Shown here piece after piece: positions 1-10,445 of a stretch of 64,000 nucleotides of DNA. Made by a program: the position numbers and the translations under genes. The notes under the pieces are model-generated. The model made no database searches, had not been told where the DNA came from, and worked only from the letters and a program-made list of their open reading frames with translations. This DNA comes from Aurantiacibacter sp. MUD61 (lineage in GTDB: Bacteria; Pseudomonadota; Alphaproteobacteria; Sphingomonadales; Sphingomonadaceae). Position 1 is the first letter of the stretch; the number at the start of each line of letters is the position of its first letter. The stretch is from positions 248,001 through 312,000 of the forward strand of contig NZ_CP115446.1 of the NCBI RefSeq assembly GCF_027912455.1. Reading direction: 5' to 3'.

Positions 1-1329
1 CCTGAGCTGGACCGCGAGGATATCAAAGCTCGGCTTGATAGCTGCGATGAACTCGGCTCGCTGATCCACGCGCTCGATGGCGGATATGTGAAGCCTGCCC
101 CGGGCGGAGACCTGCTCGCCAATCCGGACGTGCTGCCAACGGGCCGCAACATCCACGGTTTCGATCCTTTCCGCATTCCCAGCCGGTTCGCCTGCGAGGA
201 AGGCCGCTCGCAAGCCGAAAGCCTGATCGCGCGCCATGTCGAAAGCGGCCAACCCTTCCCTGAAAGTCTCGCCATGGTGCTGTGGGGCACGGACAATATG
301 AAAAGCGACGGGGTGCAGATTGCGCAGGCGATGACACTGATCGGCGCGCGTCCCCGCCACGATGGCTATGGTCGCCTGGCAGGTGCCGAGCTGATCCCGC
401 TGGAGGAACTCGGTCGCCCCCGCATCGACGTAATTGTGACCCTCTCCGGCATTTTCCGGGACCTCCTGCCGCTGCAAACGCGCATGCTGGCCGAGGCCGC
501 CCTGCTCGCCGCGCAGGCAGACGAGCCGGCGGATATGAACTTCGTCCGCAAGCACACGCTGGCACATCAGGCCGCCCATGAATGCGATTTCGAGACGGCG
601 GCGCTGCGTGTCTTCTCCAATGCCGAAGGCTCATACGGCGCAAATGTAAACCAGCTGATCGAAGGCGGCGTCTGGGCCGATCCCGACGAGCTGGCCAACG
701 CTTTCGAGACGCATAAGGGCTTTGCTTACGGTGTGAACGGCACGCCGGTGCAGCAGCGCGAATTGCTACGCACGGCACTCAAAGACGTTGAATTCACGTA
801 TCAAAATCTCGAAAGCGTCGAAGTCGGCATTACCGATCTCGATCAATATGTCGACGGGCTTGGCGGCATCAGCCGCTCGGTCGCGCGGGCTAAGGGCGCC
901 GACGCGCCCGTCTATATCCTCGATGCGACGCAGGGGGCGGCAAAGGTGCGCACCCTGTCCGAACAGATTGATCTCGAAACCCGCACTCGCACGCTCAATC
1001 CCAAGTGGTTCGAAGGGATGCTGAAGCACGGCTACGAAGGTGTGAAGAACATCGAAGGCCATGTGACCAATACCATGGGCTGGTCCGCGACGACCGGTCA
1101 GGTCAATCCCTGGGTCTACCAGAAAATCAGCGAGACATTCGTGCTTGACCCCGAAATGCGCGAGCGCCTTGCTGCGCTCAACCCCCACAGCTCTGCCCGC
1201 GTGGCAGAACGGCTGCTCGAAGCCTGCGAGCGGCGGCTTTGGGAACCTGACGACGAAACACTCGAGGCGCTGCGCGATGCCAGCAACGACCTTGAAGACC
1301 GGCTCGAAGGCATCTTCGCGGCCGAATGA
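1..1329 (+). CDS. bchH: Magnesium chelatase subunit H (BchH), 5'-truncated by the window
   Basis: This is the C-terminal ~442 residues of the large, porphyrin-binding subunit of Mg-chelatase, which inserts Mg2+ into protoporphyrin IX at the first committed step of bacteriochlorophyll synthesis, with BchI and BchD. The frame is already open at base 1, and the full protein is about 1200 aa in the family, so roughly two thirds lie outside. Recognisable CobN/BchH stretches include GRNIHGFDPFRIPS, the LWGTDNMKSDG segment and PRIDVIVTLSGIFRD. The stop is followed after 11 bases by bchL. Identity rests on family resemblance together with the bchL-bchM neighbours. Confidence 0.95.
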   Translation, partial: PELDREDIKARLDSCDELGSLIHALDGGYVKPAPGGDLLANPDVLPTGRNIHGFDPFRIPSRFACEEGRSQAESLIARHVESGQPFPESLAMVLWGTDNMKSDGVQIAQAMTLIGARPRHDGYGRLAGAELIPLEELGRPRIDVIVTLSGIFRDLLPLQTRMLAEAALLAAQADEPADMNFVRKHTLAHQAAHECDFETAALRVFSNAEGSYGANVNQLIEGGVWADPDELANAFETHKGFAYGVNGTPVQQRELLRTALKDVEFTYQNLESVEVGITDLDQYVDGLGGISRSVARAKGADAPVYILDATQGAAKVRTLSEQIDLETRTRTLNPKWFEGMLKHGYEGVKNIEGHVTNTMGWSATTGQVNPWVYQKISETFVLDPEMRERLAALNPHSSARVAERLLEACERRLWEPDDETLEALRDASNDLEDRLEGIFAAE

Positions 1330-1337
1330 GGAAATAG

Positions 1338-2937
<1,600 letters not shown>

Positions 2938-2938
<1 letters not shown>

Positions 2939-4365
2939 TGGATCAGCGCGTTCCTGTCTCGGCGAAATGGACACGGGTGGCGACAGCCTTCCTGCCCTTT
3001 GCCGATGCGGCGAGCGCCGATCTGCCGCTCGGCCGCTTGATGCGCCTTGCGCTTTTCCAGGTGAGCGTTGGCATGTGCCTTGTGCTTCTCAACGGCACGC
3101 TCAACCGCGTGATGATCGTGGAGCTCGGCATCCCCGCATGGCTTGTCGCAACGATGATCGCGATCCCGCTGCTGGTCGCGCCCTTCCGCGCCGCGCTGGG
3201 CCACCGTTCGGACACGCATCGCAGCGTTTTGGGCTGGCGGCGAGTGCCCTACATCTGGTTCGGCTCACTGATGCAGTTTGGCGGGCTTGCCATCATGCCC
3301 TTCGCGCTGCTGCTGATGAGCAGCCCGGAAGATTTCAACCTTGGCGTCGCTGCCTCCATGCTCGCATTCGTGCTGGCAGGTGCAGGTATGCACACGACGC
3401 AGACCGCTGGCCTTGCTCTCGCCACCGATCTTGCCCCCAAGGACAAACGCCCGCGAGCGGTCGCGCTGCTCTACGTCATGTTGCTCGTCGGCATGATGTT
3501 CTCCGCTTTCATCATCGGCAGCCTGCTGCACGATTTCTCGCCAACGCGGCTGGTGCAGGTCATTCAGGGCGCGGCCGTTCTGACCATGGTGCTGAACGTC
3601 ATCGCCCTGTGGAAGCAGGAAGCACGCAACCGTGCGCTGACCGATACGAGCGAACCCCGCCCCGCCTTCAAAACCGTTTGGCAGACCTTCGCTGCCCGCC
3701 CGAACACACTGCGCCTGCTGACGGCCATCGGTCTCGGGACAATGGCCTTTGCCATGCAGGATGCACTCTTGGAGCCGTTTGGCGGCGAAGTGCTGGGCAT
3801 GAGCGTCGGCGCGACCACCGGCCTTACCGGAGCATGGGCCTTCGGCGCGCTGGTGGGCTTTACGCTGTCTGCCCGATACCTCTCGCGCAATGTCGATCCG
3901 CTCCGCCTTTCAGGCACGGGTGCGGTGATTGGCATTGCAGCCTTCATGATGATCCTGTTCGCGTCGCCTTTGGGTGCGCCGTTCTTGCTGGTGGGCGGAG
4001 CTTTGGTCATCGGCCTTGGCGTCGGCCTGTTCTCGGTCGGCACGCTGTGCGCCGCGATGGAGCTTTCACACGAAGATGACGCGGGCCTGGCCCTTGGCGC
4101 TTGGGGCGCCGTGCAGGCCACCGCAATGGGCGCGGCAATCGCGCTTGGAGGCATCATTCGCGATGCCGTTTCGAACTACGCCCTGGCTGACGCATTCGGT
4201 GCCACGCTGGCTGGGCGCGCTACTGGTTATGGCACTGTCTACATGATCGAAATTATCCTGTTGCTGGGCACGCTGGCGGTGCTCGGCCCCCTCGTCGGGA
4301 AACGCCGTTCGGGCAGGTCGCACAGCGGCGCTGCTGCGTTCGGATTGCAGGAATTCCCGACATGA
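2938..4365 (+). CDS. lhaA: PucC/LhaA-family photosynthetic complex assembly protein
   Basis: This 475-aa polytopic membrane protein belongs to the BCD/PucC branch of the major facilitator superfamily. LhaA-type members are needed for assembly of light-harvesting complex 1 and may deliver bacteriochlorophyll. About 12 hydrophobic segments are visible, with the family signature HRSDTHRSVLGWRRVPYIW in the loop after the second helix. Its position between bchM and puhA is the conserved place for lhaA, which is why I prefer lhaA over pucC; no pucBA genes are present here. The ATG at 2938 shares its A with the bchM stop. A 21-base gap with an AAAGGAA ribosome-binding site leads to puhA. Confidence 0.92.
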
Positions 4366-4386
4366 TTTCCGCGAAAGGAAACTCCG

Positions 4387-5157
4387 ATGGCTGACGGTAA
4401 TATTGTGGGCACAATCGATGTGGCCGAACTGGCATTCTACCTGTTCGTGCTGTTTTTCATCTGTCTTGTCTTTTGGCTGAGGCGCGAAGACCGGCGCGAA
4501 GGCTATCCCGTCGAGGACGAGATGACCGGGATGGTCCACGAGCCTGGCGGACCGCTCAGCACGGCAGAGCCCAAAACGTTCAAGCTGCCGTTTGGCAAAG
4601 GCACCTTTTCCGCGCCGAACAACAACCGCGACCCGGCGGAAATAGCCGCGCGCCGGATCGAGCCTTTCCCTGGCGCCCCCTATTCTCCGACAGGTAATCC
4701 GCTGGTCGATGGGGTTGGCCCCGCAGCTTTCGCCGACCGCGCGAAATATCCAGACATGACAGCGCACGGCACGCCGCGCATCGTCCCGATGTCTTCGGAC
4801 GATGAATTCGGCGTCGCGTCCTTCATGTTCAGTGTCGATCCGCGCGGCCTCAAAGTGCTGGCTGCAGATGGCAAGGAAGCCGGCACCGTCACCGACATGT
4901 GGGTCGACCGGTCCGAACATATCGTGCGCTATCTCGAAGTGGACACCGGCGCGAAAAAGGTTCTCGCCCCGATGGCCATGGCCGTGGTGCGCAAGGACCG
5001 GGTGATGATCGATGCGATCAATGCCGCAGATTACGCGGGCGTTCCGGCAGTCGCTTCTGCCACCGAAATCACCCGTTACGAAGAAGAGCGCGTGATCGCC
5101 TATTTCGGCGGTGGTTATCTCTACGCCAATGAGCGGCGGCAGGAGCCGTTCGTATGA
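4387..5157 (+). CDS. puhA: Photosynthetic reaction centre H subunit PuhA
   Basis: PuhA caps the cytoplasmic face of the reaction centre and shapes proton delivery to the secondary quinone QB. The protein has 256 aa, the usual size. It has one membrane helix near residues 12-32 (AFYLFVLFFICLVFWL), followed by the conserved RREDRREGYPVE turn and a soluble PRC-barrel-like domain that includes GTVTDMWVDRSE. A purine-rich site (AAAGGAAACTCC) precedes the ATG. It is followed by puhB with an ATGA overlap at 5154, so PuhA and its assembly factor are translated in tandem. Confidence 0.97.
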   Translation: MADGNIVGTIDVAELAFYLFVLFFICLVFWLRREDRREGYPVEDEMTGMVHEPGGPLSTAEPKTFKLPFGKGTFSAPNNNRDPAEIAARRIEPFPGAPYSPTGNPLVDGVGPAAFADRAKYPDMTAHGTPRIVPMSSDDEFGVASFMFSVDPRGLKVLAADGKEAGTVTDMWVDRSEHIVRYLEVDTGAKKVLAPMAMAVVRKDRVMIDAINAADYAGVPAVASATEITRYEEERVIAYFGGGYLYANERRQEPFV

Positions 5158-5777
5158 TCGAATACGATCACGAACCGGTCCGCGGCCTGCCGGGGGACTT
5201 GCCCAAGGGCGAAGCCGTCCTCTGGCAGGGCGCGCCAGACTGGCGGGTATTTCTCCGCACGGCACTCTACAGCCGCTGGGTGATCGGCTATTTCGCGCTG
5301 CTGGCGCTATGGTCTGTGTTGAGCGGCAGTGTCGGCGGAGCGGTCGCCAGCGTGATCGCAGCCGTCGTTACACTGGGGCTGCTCGCTGGTTTTGCCGTGC
5401 TGGTCGCCCGTACCAGCGTCTATACGATTACCAATCGCCGGATCGTGCTGCGCATCGGCATTGCGCTCAACAAATGCATCAACCTGCCGCTGCACTTGAT
5501 CGGCTCTGCCGAATTGCGCGCACTCGCTAACGGATACGGTGACATTTCGCTGCACCTGAGCGGCCGCCACGGCCTTGGCTATGCCATGCTCTGGCCGCAT
5601 GCCCGCCCGTGGAAACTGAGCGCCGTGCAGCCGATGCTGCGCGCTCTGCCCGATGCGGAAGCTGTCGCAAAGCTTCTGGCAGACGCCTGCAATGCGCTTG
5701 TCCCCAACGTGAAGGAAGAGCCGCGCGCCAGCTCGGTGAACCGTCCCGCCACCGGGCTGGAGGAGGCCCACGCATGA
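5154..5777 (+). CDS. puhB: Photosynthetic complex assembly protein PuhB
   Basis: PuhB is a membrane protein that helps reaction centre assembly and associates with PuhA in Rhodobacter. This 207-aa copy has two or three hydrophobic segments (residues about 40-85) followed by the PH-like segment with TSVYTITNRRIVLRIGIAL, the signature shared with bPH2-type domains. Spacing and overlaps (ATGA with puhA, ATGA with puhC at 5774) put it in one translational unit. Its function is assigned from the family and position. Confidence 0.93.
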   Translation: MIEYDHEPVRGLPGDLPKGEAVLWQGAPDWRVFLRTALYSRWVIGYFALLALWSVLSGSVGGAVASVIAAVVTLGLLAGFAVLVARTSVYTITNRRIVLRIGIALNKCINLPLHLIGSAELRALANGYGDISLHLSGRHGLGYAMLWPHARPWKLSAVQPMLRALPDAEAVAKLLADACNALVPNVKEEPRASSVNRPATGLEEAHA

Positions 5778-6259
5778 GCCACGCTCACGATCACGAAAAC
5801 ACCATCCCGCGCCCGGCACTGGTTTCAGCCATTGCCTTTGTCGGCGTCAGCTTCCTGCTGACACTCGCGGTAGTCTTCGGCTTTATCGACCGGGCAGCCG
5901 TGCCCGCTGTCGAACGCGAGCAGGCCAATGTCAGCGCCGTGGCGGAGCGGGACCTGCGCTTCCTCGATCAGGAAGACGGAAGTGTGATCGTGACCGATGT
6001 CAGCAGCGGCGACACGGTGATCGTGGTGGATACGGAGACGCAAAGCGGCGGCTTCGTGCGCGGCGTATTGCGCGGCCTCGCACGGGAAAGGCGCGCCCAT
6101 GGCATCGGCGCAGAGCCGCCTTTCGCGCTCACCATGTGGGAAGATGGCAGCCTCTCGCTCGCCGACAGCGCGACAGGCCGCACGCTGGAGCTCGGCGGCT
6201 TCGGGCCGGACAACCGCGCGATCTTCGCCGCCATGCTGGAAGAGGAAGACATATCGTGA
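5774..6259 (+). CDS. puhC: Photosynthetic complex assembly protein PuhC
   Basis: PuhC is a small single-pass membrane protein that supports reaction centre and LH1 organisation. I chose the ATG at 5774, which overlaps the puhB stop, rather than upstream in-frame starts inside puhB. This gives 161 aa, close to the Rhodobacter protein (about 162 aa). One N-terminal helix (SAIAFVGVSFLLTLAVVFGF, residues about 17-36) is followed by a periplasmic domain with the typical RDLRFLDQEDGSV start and a C-terminal RTLELGGFGPDNRAIF. Its stop overlaps the next ORF. Confidence 0.93.
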   Translation: MSHAHDHENTIPRPALVSAIAFVGVSFLLTLAVVFGFIDRAAVPAVEREQANVSAVAERDLRFLDQEDGSVIVTDVSSGDTVIVVDTETQSGGFVRGVLRGLARERRAHGIGAEPPFALTMWEDGSLSLADSATGRTLELGGFGPDNRAIFAAMLEEEDIS

Positions 6260-6543
6260 TGGCCCGCACATTCGACCTTCCCTGCCGCATCGCCGTGGAA
6301 CAGAGCGAGGATCATTTTCACGCGCATGTCGAGCTCGCGCACGAAGTCGGCATCCAACCGGGAGACCGCGTGCGCGTGCATGGCGATCCCATCCAGATTT
6401 CCTTTGGCGAGACCGCCGTGTTTGATCGCATGGCCACCGTCACACGCGCCGGGCCACTGATGCGGGCTTGGACGCGCGCCGCCGCCTATTTCGATTTCAA
6501 GGAGCTGTACGAAGTCAGCTTCAATCCGGGGAGGGTGCGATGA
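6259..6543 (+). CDS. Small conserved hypothetical protein between puhC and acsF
   Basis: This is a 94-aa cytoplasmic-looking protein without signal peptide or membrane helix, starting at an ATG that overlaps the puhC stop and ending in an ATGA overlap with acsF. It begins [15 protein letters not shown], and a segment reading [13 protein letters not shown] suggests a small beta-barrel fold. Rhodobacter has a short ORF (orf55) at roughly the same place, but I cannot claim homology. Translational coupling on both sides argues for a role tied to the photosynthetic apparatus or to AcsF, which is inference. No biochemical function can be assigned. Confidence 0.8.
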   Translation: MARTFDLPCRIAVEQSEDHFHAHVELAHEVGIQPGDRVRVHGDPIQISFGETAVFDRMATVTRAGPLMRAWTRAAAYFDFKELYEVSFNPGRVR

Positions 6544-7601
6544 ACGCACACACAGCAATCACCAAAGAAGACGCGATGGATATGGCGAAGGAGAACACCG
6601 TTCTCTCGCCGCGCTTCTACACCACCGATTTCGATGCGCTGGATGCGATCGACGTGTCCTCCGTCCGCGGTGAGTGGGACTCGCTGATCGCGGAAATGCA
6701 GGGCGATCCCAATAAGAAACACTTCAAGAAGGATGACAGTTTCAAAGGCGCGCTCGACAAGCTTGAGCCGGGCCTGCGGGCGGAGATGATCGACTTTCTC
6801 GTAAGCTCGCTCACTGCCGAGTTTTCCGGCTGCGTGCTCTATGCGGAGATCGCCAAGCGCACGAAGAACCCGGATGTGAAGCAGCTCTTCAAACTGCTCG
6901 CACGCGATGAAAGCCGCCATGCCGGTTTCATCAATGAAAGCCTCAAAGATGCAGGCATCGGCATCGATCTCGGCTTCCTGACGCGGACGAAGAAATACAC
7001 TTTCTTCAAGCCGAAATTCATCTGGTACGCAGTCTATCTGTCGGAGAAGATCGGCTATGCGCGCTATATCACGATTTACCGCCACCTCGCGGCGAATCCG
7101 GACAAGCAAATCCACCCGATTTTCAGCTGGTTCGAAGAATGGTGCAATGACGAGTTCCGCCATGGAGAGGCTTTCGCCCTGCTCATGCATGCCGATCCGA
7201 AGCTGTTGAAAGGCCACAACAAGTTGTGGATCCGCTTCTTCCTGCTGTCGGTCTATGCGACCATGTATGTGCGCGATCACAACCGGCCGCTGTTCCACGC
7301 CGCGCTGGGAATCGATCCGACCGACTATGATTATAAGGTTTTCTCGATCTGCAACCAGATAAGCCGCCAGGTTTTCCCGGTAGAGCTCGACATCGACGAT
7401 CCCGCTTTCCGCGCCAAGATGGAAGCGCTGTATCAAGCGAGCCAGACAATCGAGGCGGGGAAGGAGCGTGGCGGAATTTCCGGGAAATTGACCCAGATCA
7501 AAGGAATGCTGGGCGCGGGATGGAATTTCGCCCGCATGTACTTGCACCGCACCAAGCCCAATCAACTCCCTGAAAACGTCCGGATGCAGCCTGCGTGGTA
7601 A
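6540..7601 (+). CDS. acsF: Aerobic Mg-protoporphyrin IX monomethyl ester oxidative cyclase AcsF
   Basis: AcsF is the oxygen-dependent di-iron cyclase that forms the fifth ring of (bacterio)chlorophyll, producing divinyl-protochlorophyllide from the product of BchM. I chose the ATG at 6540 ([11 protein letters not shown]), which overlaps the previous stop, over an upstream start inside the preceding gene. The length is 353 aa. Ferritin-like di-iron ligands are visible in [11 protein letters not shown], the DESRHAG motif and [10 protein letters not shown] (two ExxH motifs). An oxygen-dependent cyclase fits an aerobic phototroph; no BchE is seen here. It overlaps puhE by 7 bases. Confidence 0.96.
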   Translation: MNAHTAITKEDAMDMAKENTVLSPRFYTTDFDALDAIDVSSVRGEWDSLIAEMQGDPNKKHFKKDDSFKGALDKLEPGLRAEMIDFLVSSLTAEFSGCVLYAEIAKRTKNPDVKQLFKLLARDESRHAGFINESLKDAGIGIDLGFLTRTKKYTFFKPKFIWYAVYLSEKIGYARYITIYRHLAANPDKQIHPIFSWFEEWCNDEFRHGEAFALLMHADPKLLKGHNKLWIRFFLLSVYATMYVRDHNRPLFHAALGIDPTDYDYKVFSICNQISRQVFPVELDIDDPAFRAKMEALYQASQTIEAGKERGGISGKLTQIKGMLGAGWNFARMYLHRTKPNQLPENVRMQPAW

Positions 7602-8407
7602 GCTGGAGCGGCCATATCTTGCCGGTTCTGGCGACCATCGCGATCTGGTTTATCGCCACCGGGCTCGTCGCCTGGATCGACAACCGTGAGCGCAGCACAT
7701 TCCCGCGCAGCCTCATGCTCGGCGGCGCGGCTGGGATCATCGGGCTGTGCATCGTTTTCCTGACGATGAATTCGGTTTCCGTCTGGGCAGCCTATGCTGC
7801 GTTCGGCGCTGCAATCCTTGTCTGGTCCTGGCTCGAAATCGGCTTTCTGACCGGAGCGGTGTCGGGGTCAAGGAAGGAACCGTGCGCCGAAGGCATCTCC
7901 GCATGGGAGCGTTTCTGCCAAGCGGCATCCACGCTCTCGCACCACGAAATTGCGCTGACACTCACAGCGGTCATGCTGATTTCGCTCACCTGGAATGCGC
8001 CAAACCAGCTCGCTGCGATGACTTTCGCGTTGCTTTACGTCATGCGCCTTTCGACCAAGCTCAACATCTTTCACGGTGTACCGAACTCGGCGACGGACAT
8101 TCTGCCGCCGCACCTGGCCTATCTGAAAAGCTATTACGGGCCGCAGCGGCTTGGTTGGCCCTTGGTGGTCTCGATCATGGCGGCGGCCGCGCTCAGCATC
8201 TGGCTGGGCAGCGTCGCCATCAATTCGCCTGCCGGAAGTGCAGAAGCGGTGGGCGCGAGCCTGCTGTTCGCCTTTGCTGCGCTCGGCACAGTCGAACACA
8301 TATTTCTCGCCTTGCCGTTCAGGGACGGCATGCTGTGGGGCTGGGCCTTGCCTCGCTCACGCCGCAGCAAAATGGCGCAAAGCCCGATTACAAGAGGGGA
8401 AGTTTGA
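7595..8407 (+). CDS. puhE: Photosynthesis cluster membrane protein PuhE
   Basis: This 270-aa integral membrane protein has about seven hydrophobic segments and corresponds to PuhE (DUF3623). In Rhodobacter the gene lies between acsF and hemA, as here. It starts with GTG at 7595, overlapping the end of acsF; the second residue pair VSWS is typical. Recognisable stretches are [13 protein letters not shown] and [14 protein letters not shown]. Its biochemical role is not settled; Rhodobacter work links it to negative modulation of reaction centre and bacteriochlorophyll levels. hemA begins three bases after the stop. Confidence 0.92.
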   Translation: MVSWSGHILPVLATIAIWFIATGLVAWIDNRERSTFPRSLMLGGAAGIIGLCIVFLTMNSVSVWAAYAAFGAAILVWSWLEIGFLTGAVSGSRKEPCAEGISAWERFCQAASTLSHHEIALTLTAVMLISLTWNAPNQLAAMTFALLYVMRLSTKLNIFHGVPNSATDILPPHLAYLKSYYGPQRLGWPLVVSIMAAAALSIWLGSVAINSPAGSAEAVGASLLFAFAALGTVEHIFLALPFRDGMLWGWALPRSRRSKMAQSPITRGEV

Positions 8408-8409
8408 TC

Positions 8410-9630
8410 ATGGATTTTGACGGTTTCTTCGCCGAGCAATTGCAGTCCGTTCGCGATGAAGGGCGCTACCGCGTCTTCACCGAGATCGAGCGCAAGCGCG
8501 GCGCATTCCCGCATGCCACGCGATATGTGAATGATGGCACACAGAGCGTTACCGTCTGGTGCTCCAACGACTACCTCGGCATGGGCCAGCACCCCGTCGT
8601 GCTCGAAGCCATGCACACGGTTCTTGACCAGTGCGGCGCTGGCGCTGGCGGTACGCGTAATATCTCCGGCACCAATCACCAGCACGTGTTGCTGGAACAG
8701 GAACTGGCTGACCTTCACGGCAAGGAAGCCGCGCTACTCTTCACTAGCGGCTATGTCTCGAACTGGGCGGGCCTTGGCACGCTTGCGAGCAAAATCCCGG
8801 GCTGCGTGGTCTTCTCCGATGCGCTCAACCATGCGAGCATGATCGAAGGCATTCGCCACAGCCGCGCGGAATACAAGATCTGGAAGCATAACGATCCCGA
8901 AGACCTTGATCGCCACCTATCGGCCTTCCCGGCGGGCGTGCCAAAGCTCGTTGCATTCGAGAGCGTCTATTCGATGGATGGCGACATCGCTCCCATCGCG
9001 GAGATCCTCGATGTCTGCGAAAAGCACGGCGCGATGAGCTATATCGATGAGGTCCACGCCGTCGGCCTCTACGGCGAGCGCGGCGGCGGCATTGCTGAAC
9101 GCGAAGGTCTGATGGACCGCATCACTGTGATCGAGGGCACGCTGGGCAAGGCATTCGGGGTAATGGGCGGCTATATCGCTGCCAGCGCTGATCTCGTCGA
9201 TTTCGTTCGCACCTTTGCCAGCGGCTTTATCTTTAGCACCGCCCTGCCCCCTGCGGTGGCCGCGGGCGCCTGCGCCAGCATCAAACATCTGAAAGTGAGC
9301 AGTAAGGAGCGCGAATTGCAGCGTGACCGGGTCGCCACCGTTCGCGCCAAACTCGACATGCTCGGTATTCCCCACCTCCCCAATCCCAGCCACATCATCC
9401 CGGTGATGGTGGGCGATGCGCACAAGTGCAAAATGATTAGCGACTGGCTGATGGACAATCACGGCATCTACGTGCAGCCGATCAATTATCCGACGGTGCC
9501 GGTTGGAACAGAGCGTTTGCGGCTAACGCCATCGCCTGTGCATGATGACGGCGATATCGATCGCCTGATCAATGCGTTGAGCGATATCTGGTCGCAATGC
9601 GAGCTGGCGCGCGGCTCCGTCGCTGCCTAA
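8410..9630 (+). CDS. hemA: 5-aminolevulinate synthase HemA
   Basis: HemA condenses glycine and succinyl-CoA to 5-aminolevulinate (the Shemin pathway of alphaproteobacteria), feeding both haem and bacteriochlorophyll. I took the ATG at 8410 ([11 protein letters not shown]), with GAGGGGAAG upstream, and ignored longer in-frame extensions inside puhE. This gives 406 aa, the normal size. Visible features are the [15 protein letters not shown] glycine loop, the DEVHAVG aspartate region that contacts PLP, and the Schiff-base lysine K247 in GTLGKAFG. Being last in the photosynthesis operon probably ties precursor supply to pigment synthesis. A strong hairpin terminator follows. Confidence 0.97.
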   Translation: MDFDGFFAEQLQSVRDEGRYRVFTEIERKRGAFPHATRYVNDGTQSVTVWCSNDYLGMGQHPVVLEAMHTVLDQCGAGAGGTRNISGTNHQHVLLEQELADLHGKEAALLFTSGYVSNWAGLGTLASKIPGCVVFSDALNHASMIEGIRHSRAEYKIWKHNDPEDLDRHLSAFPAGVPKLVAFESVYSMDGDIAPIAEILDVCEKHGAMSYIDEVHAVGLYGERGGGIAEREGLMDRITVIEGTLGKAFGVMGGYIAASADLVDFVRTFASGFIFSTALPPAVAAGACASIKHLKVSSKERELQRDRVATVRAKLDMLGIPHLPNPSHIIPVMVGDAHKCKMISDWLMDNHGIYVQPINYPTVPVGTERLRLTPSPVHDDGDIDRLINALSDIWSQCELARGSVAA

Positions 9631-9639
9631 GCTAAGCTC

Positions 9640-9684
9640 ACACAAAAGAGGCGCAAACCGGTGTGGTTTGCGCCCCCTTTTTGT
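9640..9684. terminator. Bidirectional rho-independent terminator between hemA and the cytochrome c gene
   Basis: A perfect 10-bp stem (GGCGCAAACC at 9650-9659, GGTTTGCGCC at 9665-9674) with a 5-base loop is flanked by a T-rich run on the right (CCCTTTTTG) and an A-rich run on the left (CACAAAAGA). It can therefore stop transcripts from both the converging hemA (+) and cytochrome c (-) genes. Confidence 0.9.
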
Positions 9685-9700
9685 GATCTTCGTAGTGAGC

Positions 9701-10222
9701 TTATTCGGTCGTTTCGAGATAAGCGATCACGTCGGCGCGGTTCTGCGGATCGGACAGACCTGCGAAAGTCATTGTCGTTCCCGGAACAACGCGCTGCGGA
9801 TTTTCAAGATACTGGAAAAGCTTTTCAGGCGTCCAGGTGATGCCACTGTTGGCATTGGCAGGGCTATAGTTGAAGCCTTCAACCGCACCAGCTTCATTGC
9901 CGACAATGCCGTGAAGCGAGGGGCCAATGCGGTTCACGCCCGGCTCGACCACGTGACACGCGCCGCACTGGGCAAACACTTCTTCGCCTGCAGCCGCATC
10001 ACCAGTGAAGTTGGCGAGCATTGTGCCGTCGACGGTTTCGGTATTGTCCGCAGCAGGTGCTGCATCGCCAGCGTCGCCCGCATCAGACATATCACCAGCC
10101 GGTGCTTCGGCTTCCGTGGTATCGGCCGGTTCTGCGGGTGCGGGCTCATCACCGCTGCCGCCACAAGCTGCCAGCAGTGCTGTGCCGGCGAGCAATCCAA
10201 GATGACGCATATCAATCTTCAT
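9701..10222 (-). CDS. Lipoprotein-anchored class I cytochrome c (cytochrome c2-like)
   Basis: This 173-aa exported cytochrome c has a signal peptide ending in a lipobox (L-A-A-C, Cys20), so it is probably lipid-anchored at the periplasmic membrane face. A low-complexity Ala/Asp/Glu/Pro linker spans residues about 21-65. One haem c site is C86-x-x-C89-H90, with Met151 (GTTMTFAG) as the probable axial ligand. The core (GPSLHGIVGNEAG, YSPANANSGITW) is that of cytochrome c2/c550. The start at 10222 has GGGGAG upstream; an internal ATG at 10210 is an alternative. Its position at the end of the photosynthesis cluster suggests a tethered donor to the reaction centre or the cbb3 oxidase, which is inference. 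Confidence 0.9.
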   Translation of the reverse strand: MKIDMRHLGLLAGTALLAACGGSGDEPAPAEPADTTEAEAPAGDMSDAGDAGDAAPAADNTETVDGTMLANFTGDAAAGEEVFAQCGACHVVEPGVNRIGPSLHGIVGNEAGAVEGFNYSPANANSGITWTPEKLFQYLENPQRVVPGTTMTFAGLSDPQNRADVIAYLETTE

Positions 10223-10388
10223 TCGGGTTTCTCCCCTTCTTTACCAACGGCAATACACCGCCTCTCCACGTCCCAACGTCTCAGTCTGGGATTAGTGCCC
10301 GAAGACAGAAACCTTTTTCGCGCAATATTCAAGCAAGACTTTCGGACGTGGCGATGCAAACGCACCTAAGAGCGGATCCCGCAGGCAA

Positions 10389-10409
10389 TATAATCCCTAC
10401 CAAAGTCGC
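10389..10409 (+). promoter_or_regulatory. Putative promoter/operator element upstream of the DUF294 gene
   Basis: Within the 223-bp divergent gap between the cytochrome c gene and the DUF294 gene lies an exact TATAAT (10389-10394), followed by TACCAAAGTCGC (10398-10409). A near-identical TACTAAAGTCGC occurs at 12987-12998, upstream of the symporter pair. I see no good -35 hexamer 16-18 bases upstream. The shared 12-mer may be a binding site for the CrbR-like regulator encoded nearby, which is inference. The rest of the gap shows no recognisable element. Confidence 0.4.
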
Positions 10410-10445
10410 AAAGCGCAGGCCGCCGAGTTTCGCTATACAAGCGAC

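Noticed and set aside
7747..8409. 221-codon extension upstream of hemA
   Set aside because: It is the out-of-frame reading of puhE. Family length and a ribosome-binding site support the ATG at 8410.
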